This document shows, in pieces, positions 27,944 through 35,516 of a stretch of DNA of 64,000 nucleotides. Both the position numbers and the translations under genes were made by a program. The notes below the pieces were generated by a model that saw only the letters and a list, made by a program, of their open reading frames with translations, did not search any database and was not told the origin of the DNA. Origin of the DNA: Pseudomonas sp. MIACH (lineage in GTDB: Bacteria; Pseudomonadota; Gammaproteobacteria; Pseudomonadales; Pseudomonadaceae); the NCBI RefSeq assembly GCF_001269925.1, contig NZ_LHVO01000027.1:62001-126000 (forward strand). The letters are read 5' to 3'. The first letter of the stretch is position 1. Every line of letters begins with the position of its first letter.

Positions 27944-28055
27944 TAACGCTTTAACGCTTTAACGCTTTAACGCTTTAATGCCGTAACTGCGTAACTGCGT
28001 AACTGCGTAACTGCGTAACTGCGTAACTGCGTAACTGCGTAACTGCGTAACGCAG
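27944..28055. repeat. Tandem array of fourteen 8-bp units
   Basis: Four copies of TAACGCTT (27944-27975), one degenerate TAATGCCG, eight perfect copies of TAACTGCG (27984-28047) and a final TAACGCAG. The unit is not a multiple of three and no gene spans it. The array has two homogeneous blocks, as if each expanded separately by slippage. It has no spacers, so it is not CRISPR. Confidence 0.95.
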
Positions 28056-28127
28056 TGCTCTAAAATCCTGCAAAAAAAGTTTAAAAAAATTGTGGTGTTT
28101 TTTTCAGAAGTCAGTTGTAATTCTCTG

Positions 28128-28169
28128 GCAAGCAGGTGCTTGCACTAGCACCCGTCGGATGTCGACGGG
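28128..28169 (+). promoter_or_regulatory. Two adjacent hairpins in the RES gene leader
   Basis: GCAAGC-AGGT-GCTTGC (28128-28143) and CCCGTCG-GATGT-CGACGGG (28151-28169) are perfect stems seven bases apart, about 65 bases before the RES start codon. They may form a structured leader or end a short transcript across the repeat array; no T-tract follows. Confidence 0.5.
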
Positions 28170-28233
28170 CATCTAAAACGCAAATGGGATTAGCTCATGG
28201 GCAAAGTGTTTGATTTTTACAGGAGTACACGAT

Positions 28234-28899
28234 TTGGCAGGCGAGGAAAAGAAACAAAGTCAAGATGTTGAGCAGCAGATTCAATCGGCGCTTCTGAAAC
28301 ATCCGGAAGTAATTGTCGATTTTAAGAAGGGAACACCGTTTTTTCGCGTTCAACCAACCCGGCACGAGGATCCTGTCTTCTACAACAAAAACTCTGATAG
28401 TAGATATGGGGATTTGAATAAGGAGATCGGGGTTTGTTATGTGGCTGCCAACAGTGCGGTTGCTATTGCTGAGACGCTTCAGCATGGCGGTGAGGGGCCA
28501 GGCTCGCCTGTCTTGATGTCAGAGATTCAGGGGATGTCGGTGCACGAGCTAGCTGCGGATAGAGATCTCCGCTTGGTAGACGTGGCGAGGATGAGCGCTT
28601 ATGCAGGGGGCCACAAGCTCAGGCATCTTGTCGAGGCGAAGGGTCAAGGTAGTGAAGGGTATGTACTTACCCAGACAGTAAGTGCCGCATGCATGAGGCT
28701 TAGCAAGGAGATCGATGGTTTCCTCTATACCTCCACGGTATTCCCCGCAGCCTCAAACGACGGTTGCAACTTCGTGTTGTTTGAGGGAAGAAAAAAACAG
28801 TTAGTACCAGTGAGCTCCAAACCTTTAGCAGAGGTTGAGCTTGCGAACGGTCAAACAGCGATTGAGTTCTTGGCAGACCTGGACGTGACCGTAGAGTAA
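28234..28899 (+). CDS. RES-domain protein, probable NAD+-degrading toxin
   Basis: About 221 residues. The RES-family key residues are visible: R38 in FFRVQP, a tyrosine in GVCYVAANSAVAIAETL with E80, and S174 in FPAASNDGCNFVLFEG. Known RES toxins of RES-Xre modules degrade NAD+. The preferred start is TTG 28234, with AGGAG eight bases upstream. The partner is not in the same operon as usual but lies opposite, ending 33 bases away. A strong hairpin separates the two. Confidence 0.78.
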   Translation: MAGEEKKQSQDVEQQIQSALLKHPEVIVDFKKGTPFFRVQPTRHEDPVFYNKNSDSRYGDLNKEIGVCYVAANSAVAIAETLQHGGEGPGSPVLMSEIQGMSVHELAADRDLRLVDVARMSAYAGGHKLRHLVEAKGQGSEGYVLTQTVSAACMRLSKEIDGFLYTSTVFPAASNDGCNFVLFEGRKKQLVPVSSKPLAEVELANGQTAIEFLADLDVTVE

Positions 28900-28904
28900 A
28901 GGGT

Positions 28905-28929
28905 TGGGCTTCCCCTTTAGGGAAGCCCA
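28905..28929. terminator. Shared hairpin between convergent RES and HTH genes
   Basis: A perfect 10-bp stem TGGGCTTCCC/GGGAAGCCCA with a five-base loop sits between the two stop codons. T-tracts are weak on both sides, so it could be a bidirectional terminator or a transcript-stabilising element. Confidence 0.65.
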
Positions 28930-28932
28930 GCT

Positions 28933-29568
28933 TTACTTACCCATTTCCAAGCGATTCTTGAAGTCGCGTACAATTATCTGGAATGCGGGATCTGTGTCCA
29001 GAAGCTTATAACGAGGCTGCACGTTTTTGGGCTCGCCAGGATTGGAGTAGTCCATAGTGTTGGCGAGAAACCCAATCAGTAGATTTACCTTAGGCTCATC
29101 TTCCGGATCAATCTCCAATGCCTTAAGCAGTTTTGTTATTGACGCTGCGGCTTTGTTGTTTTCGAACTGAAAGTCAGGGTAGTACTTGCGTCGATTGTTG
29201 GTGTAAGCAATGACTTGTCCGGATTTGGTTTTCTTACTCAACGCCTGTTTTGAGATTCCAAGTATCTGGCATGCATCGCCTGCGTCTAGAAGGTCGTACG
29301 ATGATTTAACCGCCTCAAACGCTTTTGATTTCATCTGGGCGAAGGCAATTTCATTACGAGCTTTGATACTTAATGGCTTCTCGCTACTTTTACCTGCCTT
29401 TTTAATAATGACAGCTAAAGCCTTGTCGTCATCGAGCTTTGCAGCATTGATAACCTCGGATTCGGACACGGTGTTCATCCGGGCTATGAATTTCTGCACG
29501 AGCGAGGCTTTAGCGTCGTCAAGTGATTTGACGCTGCTTTGGGATCTCTCAATCGTAGCTGTGTTCAT
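28933..29568 (-). CDS. HTH protein, candidate antitoxin of the RES protein
   Basis: 211 residues starting at an ATG behind AAGGAG. A central helix-turn-helix (DACQILGISKQALSKKTKSGQVIAY, residues ~95-125) is followed by YPDFQF and a C-terminal region ending LDTDPAFQIIVRDFKNRLEMG, which recalls the Xre/ParS antitoxin layout where the C-terminus holds the toxin. The N-terminal ~90 residues are lysine-rich and have no known match. It faces the RES gene tail to tail. Antitoxin function is inferred from pairing only. Confidence 0.6.
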   Translation of the reverse strand: MNTATIERSQSSVKSLDDAKASLVQKFIARMNTVSESEVINAAKLDDDKALAVIIKKAGKSSEKPLSIKARNEIAFAQMKSKAFEAVKSSYDLLDAGDACQILGISKQALSKKTKSGQVIAYTNNRRKYYPDFQFENNKAAASITKLLKALEIDPEDEPKVNLLIGFLANTMDYSNPGEPKNVQPRYKLLDTDPAFQIIVRDFKNRLEMGK

Positions 29569-29825
29569 AGGCTTCTCCTTTCGTTACTCAAATGTGAGCA
29601 ACGGGAAAAGCTTACTGCTTGCTAAACATTTGTGTCAACCTGTCAACCTGTCCACTCGTCAACAAAATATTGCCGTTAGCCTCTTTCGGTGTCACACATG
29701 TCTTTTTCCTAATAGGCATCCCACGCGCCTTTAGGAACTGTCCGGCAGACCCGCACCCAGCGTCGTTCTGATCATGACTTTCCCTTTGGCATTGGGTCAT
29801 AAGGGTGTTGTCAGGATCCTAATCA

Positions 29826-30521
29826 GTGCGATTTCTTCGGAATAACACCTTCGGCCAGGGCTTCAACGCTCAAAGCGTGTCATTCGATGTCGACCGATCT
29901 TTCTGCATTTCGTTGGGAGCGCGCGCGGATCGTCGAGAGCTTTTCGATTTGACAGTGGCCTCGCTAATCTCAAGTGAGATCGAGTTTTTCATTGTCGAGC
30001 CCTGCTCGGATCCTGTCCGCGGGTGCTACGAGTCCCATCAGGCTATCGCGATTAAGGCTCTGGGTGCGGGTTGGGAGCGGGTTTTGATCTTTGAGGATGA
30101 CGCCAAGCCTTACAAGCTATGCCCAAGGCAAACTCGTTGGATCAACCGGTTTCTGCGGCGGGGCCAGTTCGAAGCGCTCCATCTGGGTTATACCATGGGC
30201 CGTACCTGGTTGACCTGGTTCCCATACATCGCGCGGGGGAAGGTTGTGGCGCTTCATGCGTACATCCTTTCTCGTGAGGGTTGTCGGGTGTTAGCTGAAA
30301 CCCCCTATAGCGGCGTGCCAGTGGATGTCATGTTCAAGCGGAGAATGAAACAGCATTGTGTCTTCCCTATGCTATTTCGTCAGCAGCCTGCAGCTATTAC
30401 AGGCAGCAATATAGAAGCACGTGCGTTGAATGATGATGAATGGTGGCAGCGAAATTGGCGTAAGCACCAATTGTCGCCGCTCAAGAATTTCTGGAGAACA
30501 CTGATGCGCATCAGATTTTGA
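29826..30521 (+). CDS. Glycosyltransferase family 25 protein
   Basis: 231 residues with family-25 marks: SFCISLGARADRR at the start, GCYESHQAIAIKAL at 67-80 and the metal-binding VLIFEDDA at 87-93. These enzymes add sugars (often galactose) to lipopolysaccharide cores. It begins with GTG 29826 after AGGA. It stands alone in the island; such morons in prophages can alter the host surface and block other phages (inference). Confidence 0.8.
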   Translation: MRFLRNNTFGQGFNAQSVSFDVDRSFCISLGARADRRELFDLTVASLISSEIEFFIVEPCSDPVRGCYESHQAIAIKALGAGWERVLIFEDDAKPYKLCPRQTRWINRFLRRGQFEALHLGYTMGRTWLTWFPYIARGKVVALHAYILSREGCRVLAETPYSGVPVDVMFKRRMKQHCVFPMLFRQQPAAITGSNIEARALNDDEWWQRNWRKHQLSPLKNFWRTLMRIRF

Positions 30522-31052
30522 CTGGTGTGGGTCCAACCTGCTCGGCCGACCCCGTGACTGAACGGTTACGGCTTGTAGAAGGCCTGTGATCCGGCTGACG
30601 AAAAAATGCAGCTGTGCTCGGGCCTGCGACTGAGAGGCTGTCCACATCCATCAGCAGTTGCGCGGGCGGGCTTAAGAGAGAGCAAATCAAGCTGTAAGGC
30701 ACAAAATATAAGGCTCGGAGATAAGAGTCCGTCGTTCTGCCGGGTGAGGTTTCGCGGTGATTTCAATTGCCAGACGAATGGTTGCCCACATTGGCGGGCC
30801 CATCAAGCACCGGAGACGCTGATGAATACTGCTCCGAAAATGTTTACGAATGGCTAAACAGATTTCTATCATCACTTTGGTGGGAAATGCATTTGCATAG
30901 TTACAAGAAAAGATAATAGTATGCATGCAAGGTCGAATAAACCACTGGAGAGATTGACGCATTTGTCAACCGTGATTACGACCCTAGACCGATGACATCC
31001 CTGAATGTATTCAACCGAGAGCAAGCCTCCCTTGACCAACGGAGGAACAACC
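30522..31052. other. Gene-free stretch, possibly decayed coding DNA
   Basis: No supported gene is present in 531 bases. Several short frames end in quick succession, and one frame stays open for about 50 codons (30768-30920) without a ribosome site. The last part should contain the promoter of the HTH gene at 31053. Confidence 0.55.
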
Positions 31053-31364
31053 ATGAGCCAAAATATTTTCGAATTGTTCACAGACGATCCTGTGGAATTC
31101 AACATGAAGCACCTGAAAACCCAGCTATTCCTCGTCCTGATCACCCTGATCCGGCAAAAAGGCTGGAATCAAGCCACGGCTGCGCACGAGCTGAGCATTA
31201 CCAAGCCGCGTATGAGCAATCTGTTCAAGGGGTATTTAGAGAAATTTTCGATTGATGCGCTGCTGCAGATGCTGGTGCGAATCGGCTACAAAGTGGACGC
31301 GGATTTTGACCCCGAAAACAAAGCGCAGCCTCTGGTGATGAATCTGAAAAAAGCGATGCTCTAA
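31053..31364 (+). CDS. HigA-like HTH antitoxin candidate
   Basis: 103 residues. Start ATG 31053 has GGAGG seven bases upstream. The HTH (LITLIRQKGWNQATAAHELSITKPRMSNLFKG, residues ~30-60) is of the XRE/HTH_37 type that pairs with Gp49/HigB-like toxins. A C-terminal SIDALLQMLVRIGYKVDADF completes the family pattern. It converges on the Gp49-like gene with 19 bases between stops. In known pairs of this kind the toxin normally precedes the antitoxin on the same strand, so this layout is unusual. Confidence 0.75.
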   Translation: MSQNIFELFTDDPVEFNMKHLKTQLFLVLITLIRQKGWNQATAAHELSITKPRMSNLFKGYLEKFSIDALLQMLVRIGYKVDADFDPENKAQPLVMNLKKAML

Positions 31365-31383
31365 CACATCGCTATCCTCACGC

Positions 31384-31764
31384 TTATACGGCCTTGAGTT
31401 CGCTCCTCAGGGTTTTTAAGCGCTTCTCAACCACGTTTTTTATCTGCCTATCAGGGCCATTCGTGGTTTTCTCGCAAACGTGTAGCACATATATCAACCC
31501 GGGCTGGCCGGTGTAATAGATGCAGCGCCAACCGGGTCTCCCTTTTATTTTGAGTTCGTAGACTCCATGTCCTAGGGAGCTCAACGGGCTTACTTCGCAG
31601 GTTAGAGGCAACCCGTTCTGTAAGAGGGTGAGGTTGGTAACGAAGCAGTCGCGGATCCTTTCGGGCGCTTTCTGCATTTCCTTAGCTACCGCTGCCTCTG
31701 GGTGGTTCTTTACCAGTCTTTTACTTGTGTCGTTTTCGCTGATGTCGCGTTTTTTCTGGGCCAC
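31384..31764 (-). CDS. Gp49/RelE-HigB-like toxin candidate
   Basis: 126 residues. The C-terminal ~80 residues (GVYELKIKGRPGWRCIYYTG, LIYVLHVCEKTTNG, VVEKRLKTLR) match the phage-derived Gp49-like family, which contains ribosome-dependent mRNA interferases. An N-terminal ~45-residue lysine-rich extension precedes it. GTG 31764 has GGAGG ten bases upstream. It faces the HigA-like gene tail to tail. Confidence 0.72.
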   Translation of the reverse strand: MAQKKRDISENDTSKRLVKNHPEAAVAKEMQKAPERIRDCFVTNLTLLQNGLPLTCEVSPLSSLGHGVYELKIKGRPGWRCIYYTGQPGLIYVLHVCEKTTNGPDRQIKNVVEKRLKTLRSELKAV

Positions 31765-32127
31765 GATGTGGGTCCCTCCGATTGATTGTTAAAGGCTTCA
31801 GGAAAGGTTTCATTGATACTTCCTCTTTAGGTTGTGGGGTAAGACGGTCACGCCGGTCGTCCGGCGCCCATCTCTGACTTGCTCCCTGGTGTGTGCAGTC
31901 GGCAAGTCCGTCGTCGGTCAGATAAATGACCGAGCGGATGTAGGTTATCAGAACCGATAACGGTTGGCTTGTGTTTGGAGTGCAACTTGGCTTGATCTTC
32001 TTAATCGTTGACGGGTGGTCGGTTAGCAATCTTGATTGGACGTCTGGATTAAGGTGTGCAGGCAGCCAAATACACGCCATAGTGGTCTTGTGGGTATCCC
32101 TTCTTTGTCACTTTAGGATTGCGAATC
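31765..32127. other. Intergenic DNA with an operator-like palindrome
   Basis: 363 bases without a convincing gene. An inverted repeat GTTATC-AGAACC-GATAAC is at 31944-31961, with an overlapping ACCG-ATAA-CGGT palindrome. It may be an operator for the Gp49-like gene or for the gene at 32128. A minus-strand frame over 31721-32080 has no ribosome site and no recognisable product. Confidence 0.5.
31944..31961. promoter_or_regulatory. Operator-like inverted repeat
   Basis: GTTATCAGAACCGATAAC has perfect 6-base arms and a 6-base centre, the size of an XRE-type repressor site. It overlaps a second small palindrome on its right half. The binding protein is unknown; the HigA-like protein nearby is one candidate. 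Confidence 0.4.
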
Positions 32128-32451
32128 ATGCCTATGCCGCACACATCAACCTTCATACAGCGACTAGGCGAGCTTCGTCATAGAGCGCCTGGAGTGGCCA
32201 AGTTAACCGCCCGGATTGCTGCAGCTATCGAGCCTGAGCGCTTACGTTTGGATGCTGACGATCTTGAGCGGGTTTTATTCGATCATGCCAATGCGCTCGC
32301 CTGGCAGCTCCCGTCATGTGCAACGCGTCTTTCCGTATGGCTCAATCATTTGGCAATGGACGAAGTAAAAGCGTTGGAGCATCGTGACGTATCGGTCTTT
32401 ATAAACGAGGCGGCGACACTTGGCGGACCCGCCAGTGTTGTGGCGGGTTGA
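32128..32451 (+). CDS. Small unknown protein (107 aa)
   Basis: Starts MPMPHTSTFIQRLGELR at ATG 32128, with AGGA nine bases upstream. The protein is arginine- and alanine-rich, predicted mostly helical (VAKLTARIAAAIEPERLRLDADDLERVLFDHANALAWQL). No family is recognised. It converges on the cytosine methyltransferase gene, 73 bases away. Confidence 0.5.
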   Translation: MPMPHTSTFIQRLGELRHRAPGVAKLTARIAAAIEPERLRLDADDLERVLFDHANALAWQLPSCATRLSVWLNHLAMDEVKALEHRDVSVFINEAATLGGPASVVAG

Positions 32452-32524
32452 GTGGGAGAGCTTTTCGGCAGGGCGGTGGTTGTTTGTCCATAAATGCGGC
32501 TGCGTTATGTAAGGAGTGCAAGGT

Positions 32525-33397
32525 TTATTTAATTGAGCCTGTTAATTCTTCCGCTCTCATCAACCCCCGCCCAACCCATTCCGCCACCTGCGTAACAACG
32601 GCATTTCCGGCACCAAAAGCCTCCGCAAGGTTGGCCGCATCCAGTCCGAGGCAAAGCCCATCATTTTCAGCCGTTCGCTGCCGCTCAACCATCTGATCCC
32701 ATCCGTCCGGCTCAGCGACGAAAGTGGTACAGCCCATAGCGATCTGCGATCCCGCTTTGTTTGCCAATAAAGTATTGGCAGCCCAGGCATCCGCGGGCCG
32801 TGGCCAGTGCTGCGATTGAGACGCTGGAGATATTGCGTCCACTGGCGCGGCGTCAGCCAGGAGCTGGAGGGGGGGCATGCGTCGATAACCCGCGACCAGG
32901 AATATGCGGCGACGTTGCTGGGGGACTCCGAAATATTGAGCATTAAGCACTCGCCAAAATCCCACATACCCGCAGTCCGCAAGGGCCCGGATGACTGTCT
33001 CAAAGTCGCGGCTATCGTTGACAGCGAGCAGGTTAACGACGTTCTCAAGGACCACCCAGCGAGGTTGTGTTTCCTTGAGGATTCGTATGACTTCCCAAAA
33101 CAGTCCGCTGCGTTCGCCTTGCAGGCCTCGCGTGGCGCGGTTGCTTTCCCGGCAGCCGGCGATGCTGATGTCCTGGCAGGGGAAGCCGGCGGTGATGACA
33201 TCGACGGCAGACAGGTTGTGAACCCCGCATTTGCGCACGTCTTCAAATTGGCGTGCATGGGGAAATCGATCGGCAAGCACAGCCCGGTTGATGGGGTTAA
33301 GTTCGACTTGCCAGGCGGTGCGGTATCCGGCGTTTTCAAATCCGACATCAAAGCCTCCAATGCCTGCGAACAGGCTGCCAATGGTGGGTTGTTGCAT
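32525..33397 (-). CDS. Orphan DNA cytosine-5 methyltransferase
   Basis: 290 residues, short for the family. Motif I is LFAGIGGFDVGF, the catalytic cysteine is C74 in GFPCQDIS, motif VI is ENV (118-120), motif VIII is QQRRRIF, and motif X lies in FGAGNAVVTQVAEW. The target-recognition region is small (~70 residues). No restriction enzyme is near, so it is an orphan, probably phage-borne for evasion of host restriction. It starts four bases after the spike gene, in the same transcript. Confidence 0.9.
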   Translation of the reverse strand: MQQPTIGSLFAGIGGFDVGFENAGYRTAWQVELNPINRAVLADRFPHARQFEDVRKCGVHNLSAVDVITAGFPCQDISIAGCRESNRATRGLQGERSGLFWEVIRILKETQPRWVVLENVVNLLAVNDSRDFETVIRALADCGYVGFWRVLNAQYFGVPQQRRRIFLVAGYRRMPPLQLLADAAPVDAISPASQSQHWPRPADAWAANTLLANKAGSQIAMGCTTFVAEPDGWDQMVERQRTAENDGLCLGLDAANLAEAFGAGNAVVTQVAEWVGRGLMRAEELTGSIK

Positions 33398-33401
33398 TCA
33401 T

Positions 33402-34373
33402 TCACTCGGTGATGGGTTTAAGTTTTGCGGCCTGCGCCCTGGCAGACGCTGCATGTGTCGTGAATTCAGCCGTGTTATCCGGCGGCGGTGTCGGGCCGTG
33501 TTTGTGCGCGGCGATGGCGACGTTCATCTGCTGCACCAGGTCGATCAGGTCACACAGCACCTGCAGCACGTTGACGCCTTCGGAGCCCAGCCATGTTTTG
33601 CTCGCCATCAGGCGCTGCCCCATGGCGGCCACGCTTTTACGCATGCCCTGGATCTGCTCGTGCATGTCACCGCCCACGATTGCGTTGTGCTTCTGCCCCA
33701 CCACCAGGTTCAAGTCCCGACCGGTGGCCAGGTGCAGGTCATCGACCGCCGCCAGGCTGGCCGACCCGCCGGACAGCAGCTTCAGGGCGCCCAATGCCTC
33801 GACAGCCTTGATCCCGCCGACTGACTCCGTGCTGTGGTCATCCACCTCCACGGTGCTGACTTGATACCGTTCTGCGTTTTCCAACGCCTGCACCTGGCGC
33901 TCACTGGCCTGATCGGTGATGCGGGCGTCCGTCTGCCGTAACCAATTGCCCTCGGCATCGGCACGCTGTTGCACGGCCTCGCTGTGCTGCCAGAGCTGGT
34001 CGCCTTTTGGCACCTGGGGCAGGCTCAAGCCGTGGGGCAGGATCTGCAAAATAAAAGGCTTGTTCGGCAGCCCATACGCGAAGCTGACCACCACAACGGT
34101 GCCTTCCTCCGGAAAGGCATAGAAGCCCATCTCGGTACCGCCCCCGGGTACCGGTAGGGCAACACCTAGAAGGTGCGGTAAACCCGAGTCCGCTTCCCCG
34201 TCTGGGGCTAGCACCTCAAGGTCGACGGCGTAGCGCGGGCGGAAGTCATCGCACAGCCCAGCAGCGTCCGGTGGATCAGCCACGGCCAGCACGCGCGCAA
34301 AGCGCGGCAGGTGATAGGCACCGGCCAACTCCGGGAAGCGTCGTTCAACGATGCGGGTTACGGTTTCTTCCAC
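33402..34373 (-). CDS. Phage tail spike / baseplate V-like protein
   Basis: About 323 residues. An OB-fold-like region (RPRYAVDLEVLAPDG... PVPGGGTEMGFYAFPEEGTVVVVSFAYGLPNKPFILQIL, ~40-130) resembles gp5/gp45/gpV spike proteins and the VgrG needle base. A repetitive part (VEVDDHSTESVGG, GSASLAAVDDLHLATGRDLNLVVGQ) is likely to form a beta-helix, and the end is helical. GTG 34373 overlaps the hub gene by 16 bases. No lysozyme domain is evident. Confidence 0.7.
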   Translation of the reverse strand: MEETVTRIVERRFPELAGAYHLPRFARVLAVADPPDAAGLCDDFRPRYAVDLEVLAPDGEADSGLPHLLGVALPVPGGGTEMGFYAFPEEGTVVVVSFAYGLPNKPFILQILPHGLSLPQVPKGDQLWQHSEAVQQRADAEGNWLRQTDARITDQASERQVQALENAERYQVSTVEVDDHSTESVGGIKAVEALGALKLLSGGSASLAAVDDLHLATGRDLNLVVGQKHNAIVGGDMHEQIQGMRKSVAAMGQRLMASKTWLGSEGVNVLQVLCDLIDLVQQMNVAIAAHKHGPTPPPDNTAEFTTHAASARAQAAKLKPITE

Positions 34374-35050
34374 TTGAGCACCATGTGCGTATCGGTCAAG
34401 GTCACAGCGGTAATGCGCTGGCCTTGGTTGATCATCGCGCCAGGGCGCAGGCCGGGCAGGGCGGCTATCACGGCGCTTTGGTTGCCTTGGTAGCCGTCGA
34501 ACAACTCGATGGGTAGTTGCAGCGCCGGCCGAGCGCCCCAGTAACTGTCGGCCCAACTGCCGACGTAAACCTCGCCGTCGCCTTGTTGATGCCAGATGAA
34601 GTCGGGGATGCTGAACACCTGTGCCAGGCTATCCATTGCCTGGATGCCGCTGGCCAGTGAGTAAAAATAGGGTGTGCGAAGTTTGGCGTAGGGCGCGTCA
34701 GGGACGCGAAAGCGCAAGCCCGTGACGCGGCTGGCTTCGATCAGTACGGCGCGCAGGTCGACATGCCGTAGCGCTATGGGCAACGGATAGTTGAGCACCG
34801 CTGTCAGCTCGCGACAAAACAGCACCTGTTCGTGGCTGTTGGCGGTGGTGCATCGTTCGACATAGCCAACAAAGTGCCGATGCAGGGGCTTGTCGTTGTA
34901 GCCCACATCGAGCGTAACCAGTCCGCTTTGAGGTTCCTGCGATTTGACGCTCAAGCGCGCGCGGCCAGGCGTGTGCAGGTCGAGGCGCACCTCGTGCTGC
35001 ACCAGGTCAACAAGCTGGCCGTTAATCCTTACCAATATATGTGGCTTCAT
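34358..35050 (-). CDS. Phage tail hub / late-control-D-like protein
   Basis: 230 residues, much shorter than P2 gpD or Mu gp44 (~380). It starts with an ATG at 35050 (HILVRINGQLVDLVQHEVRLDL) and includes VGYVERCTTANSHEQVLFCRELTAVL and SIPDFIWHQQGDGEVYVGSW, the kind of segments seen in the gp27/VgrG hub fold. The next gene encodes the spike half, so the two look like a split VgrG. No sheath, tube or baseplate genes remain nearby. Confidence 0.6.
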   Translation of the reverse strand: MKPHILVRINGQLVDLVQHEVRLDLHTPGRARLSVKSQEPQSGLVTLDVGYNDKPLHRHFVGYVERCTTANSHEQVLFCRELTAVLNYPLPIALRHVDLRAVLIEASRVTGLRFRVPDAPYAKLRTPYFYSLASGIQAMDSLAQVFSIPDFIWHQQGDGEVYVGSWADSYWGARPALQLPIELFDGYQGNQSAVIAALPGLRPGAMINQGQRITAVTLTDTHMVLKWKKP

Positions 35051-35084
35051 TCGGCTGGCCCCACGTAGTCATCCACGCGTTTCA

Positions 35085-35516
35085 AGCTTGGCGACTGGGG
35101 CTAGGTGGGGCGAGGCTGAGAGCTTGCAGGCGCGGCAAGTGCGCGACGGCATGATGCATTACTTCAAAACGAAGTCGAGCAAGAATCGCAGTATGCCGAT
35201 ATCCAAGGAGCTGGCGGCGAAGGTGGTTGAGGCTTTGCCGTTCAAATCGGGGTACAACACGTTTCGGCGAGCAGTTGAGGCTGTTGGGCTGGAGTTGCCC
35301 GAGGTGCAGGTGACGCATATCCTGCGGCATACGTTTGCAAGTCACTATATGAAGAGTGGCGGGGATATTCTGACGTTGCAGCGGGTGTTGGGGCATGCGA
35401 CGTTGGCGATGACGATCAAGTATGCGCACTTTAGTCCGGGGCATATGGCTGAGGTGGTTAGGTTGAATCCTATTGCTAAAACTCGAAATAAAAGTAAATC
35501 CAAGGAGCGGTGTTGA
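35085..35516 (+). pseudogene. Tyrosine integrase, N-terminally truncated
   Basis: Homology begins at ATGARWGEAESL, containing the first catalytic arginine, and runs through HILRHTF (His/Arg), GHATLAMT (His) and the nucleophile tyrosine in YAHFSP. The catalytic core thus looks whole, but the arm- and core-binding N-terminal ~180 residues are absent. DNA immediately upstream belongs to the oppositely oriented tail hub gene, so the break is at about 35050-35085. It reads toward the tRNA, as is usual for integrases of tRNA-borne elements. Confidence 0.85.

Larger units (their letters stand above)
27708..28233. other. Non-coding AT-rich stretch with terminator, repeat array and hairpins
   Basis: No convincing gene is seen over about 525 bases. 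In order it contains a terminator-like hairpin, an octamer repeat array, an A/T-rich spacer and two strong hairpins preceding the RES gene. A 24-codon frame from ATG 28197 overlaps the RES start and is not supported. Confidence 0.6.

Noticed and set aside
27944..28055. CRISPR array
   Set aside because: Eight-base units are directly adjacent with no spacers, and no cas genes are near.
28197..28271. 24-codon frame overlapping the RES start
   Set aside because: Weak ribosome site, basic random-looking peptide, and overlap with the better-supported RES gene.
30768..30920. Possible small lysis-type gene in the island
   Set aside because: A TTG start without ribosome site and no recognisable family; more likely decayed or random open frame.
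31721..32080. 119-codon minus-strand frame beside the Gp49-like gene
   Set aside because: No ribosome site, and its C-terminal third is the antisense or frame shadow of the Gp49-like start region.
34373..35050. Type VI secretion VgrG
   Set aside because: The hub and spike are separate, short and associated with a phage methyltransferase; no tss genes are present, so a phage origin is more likely.
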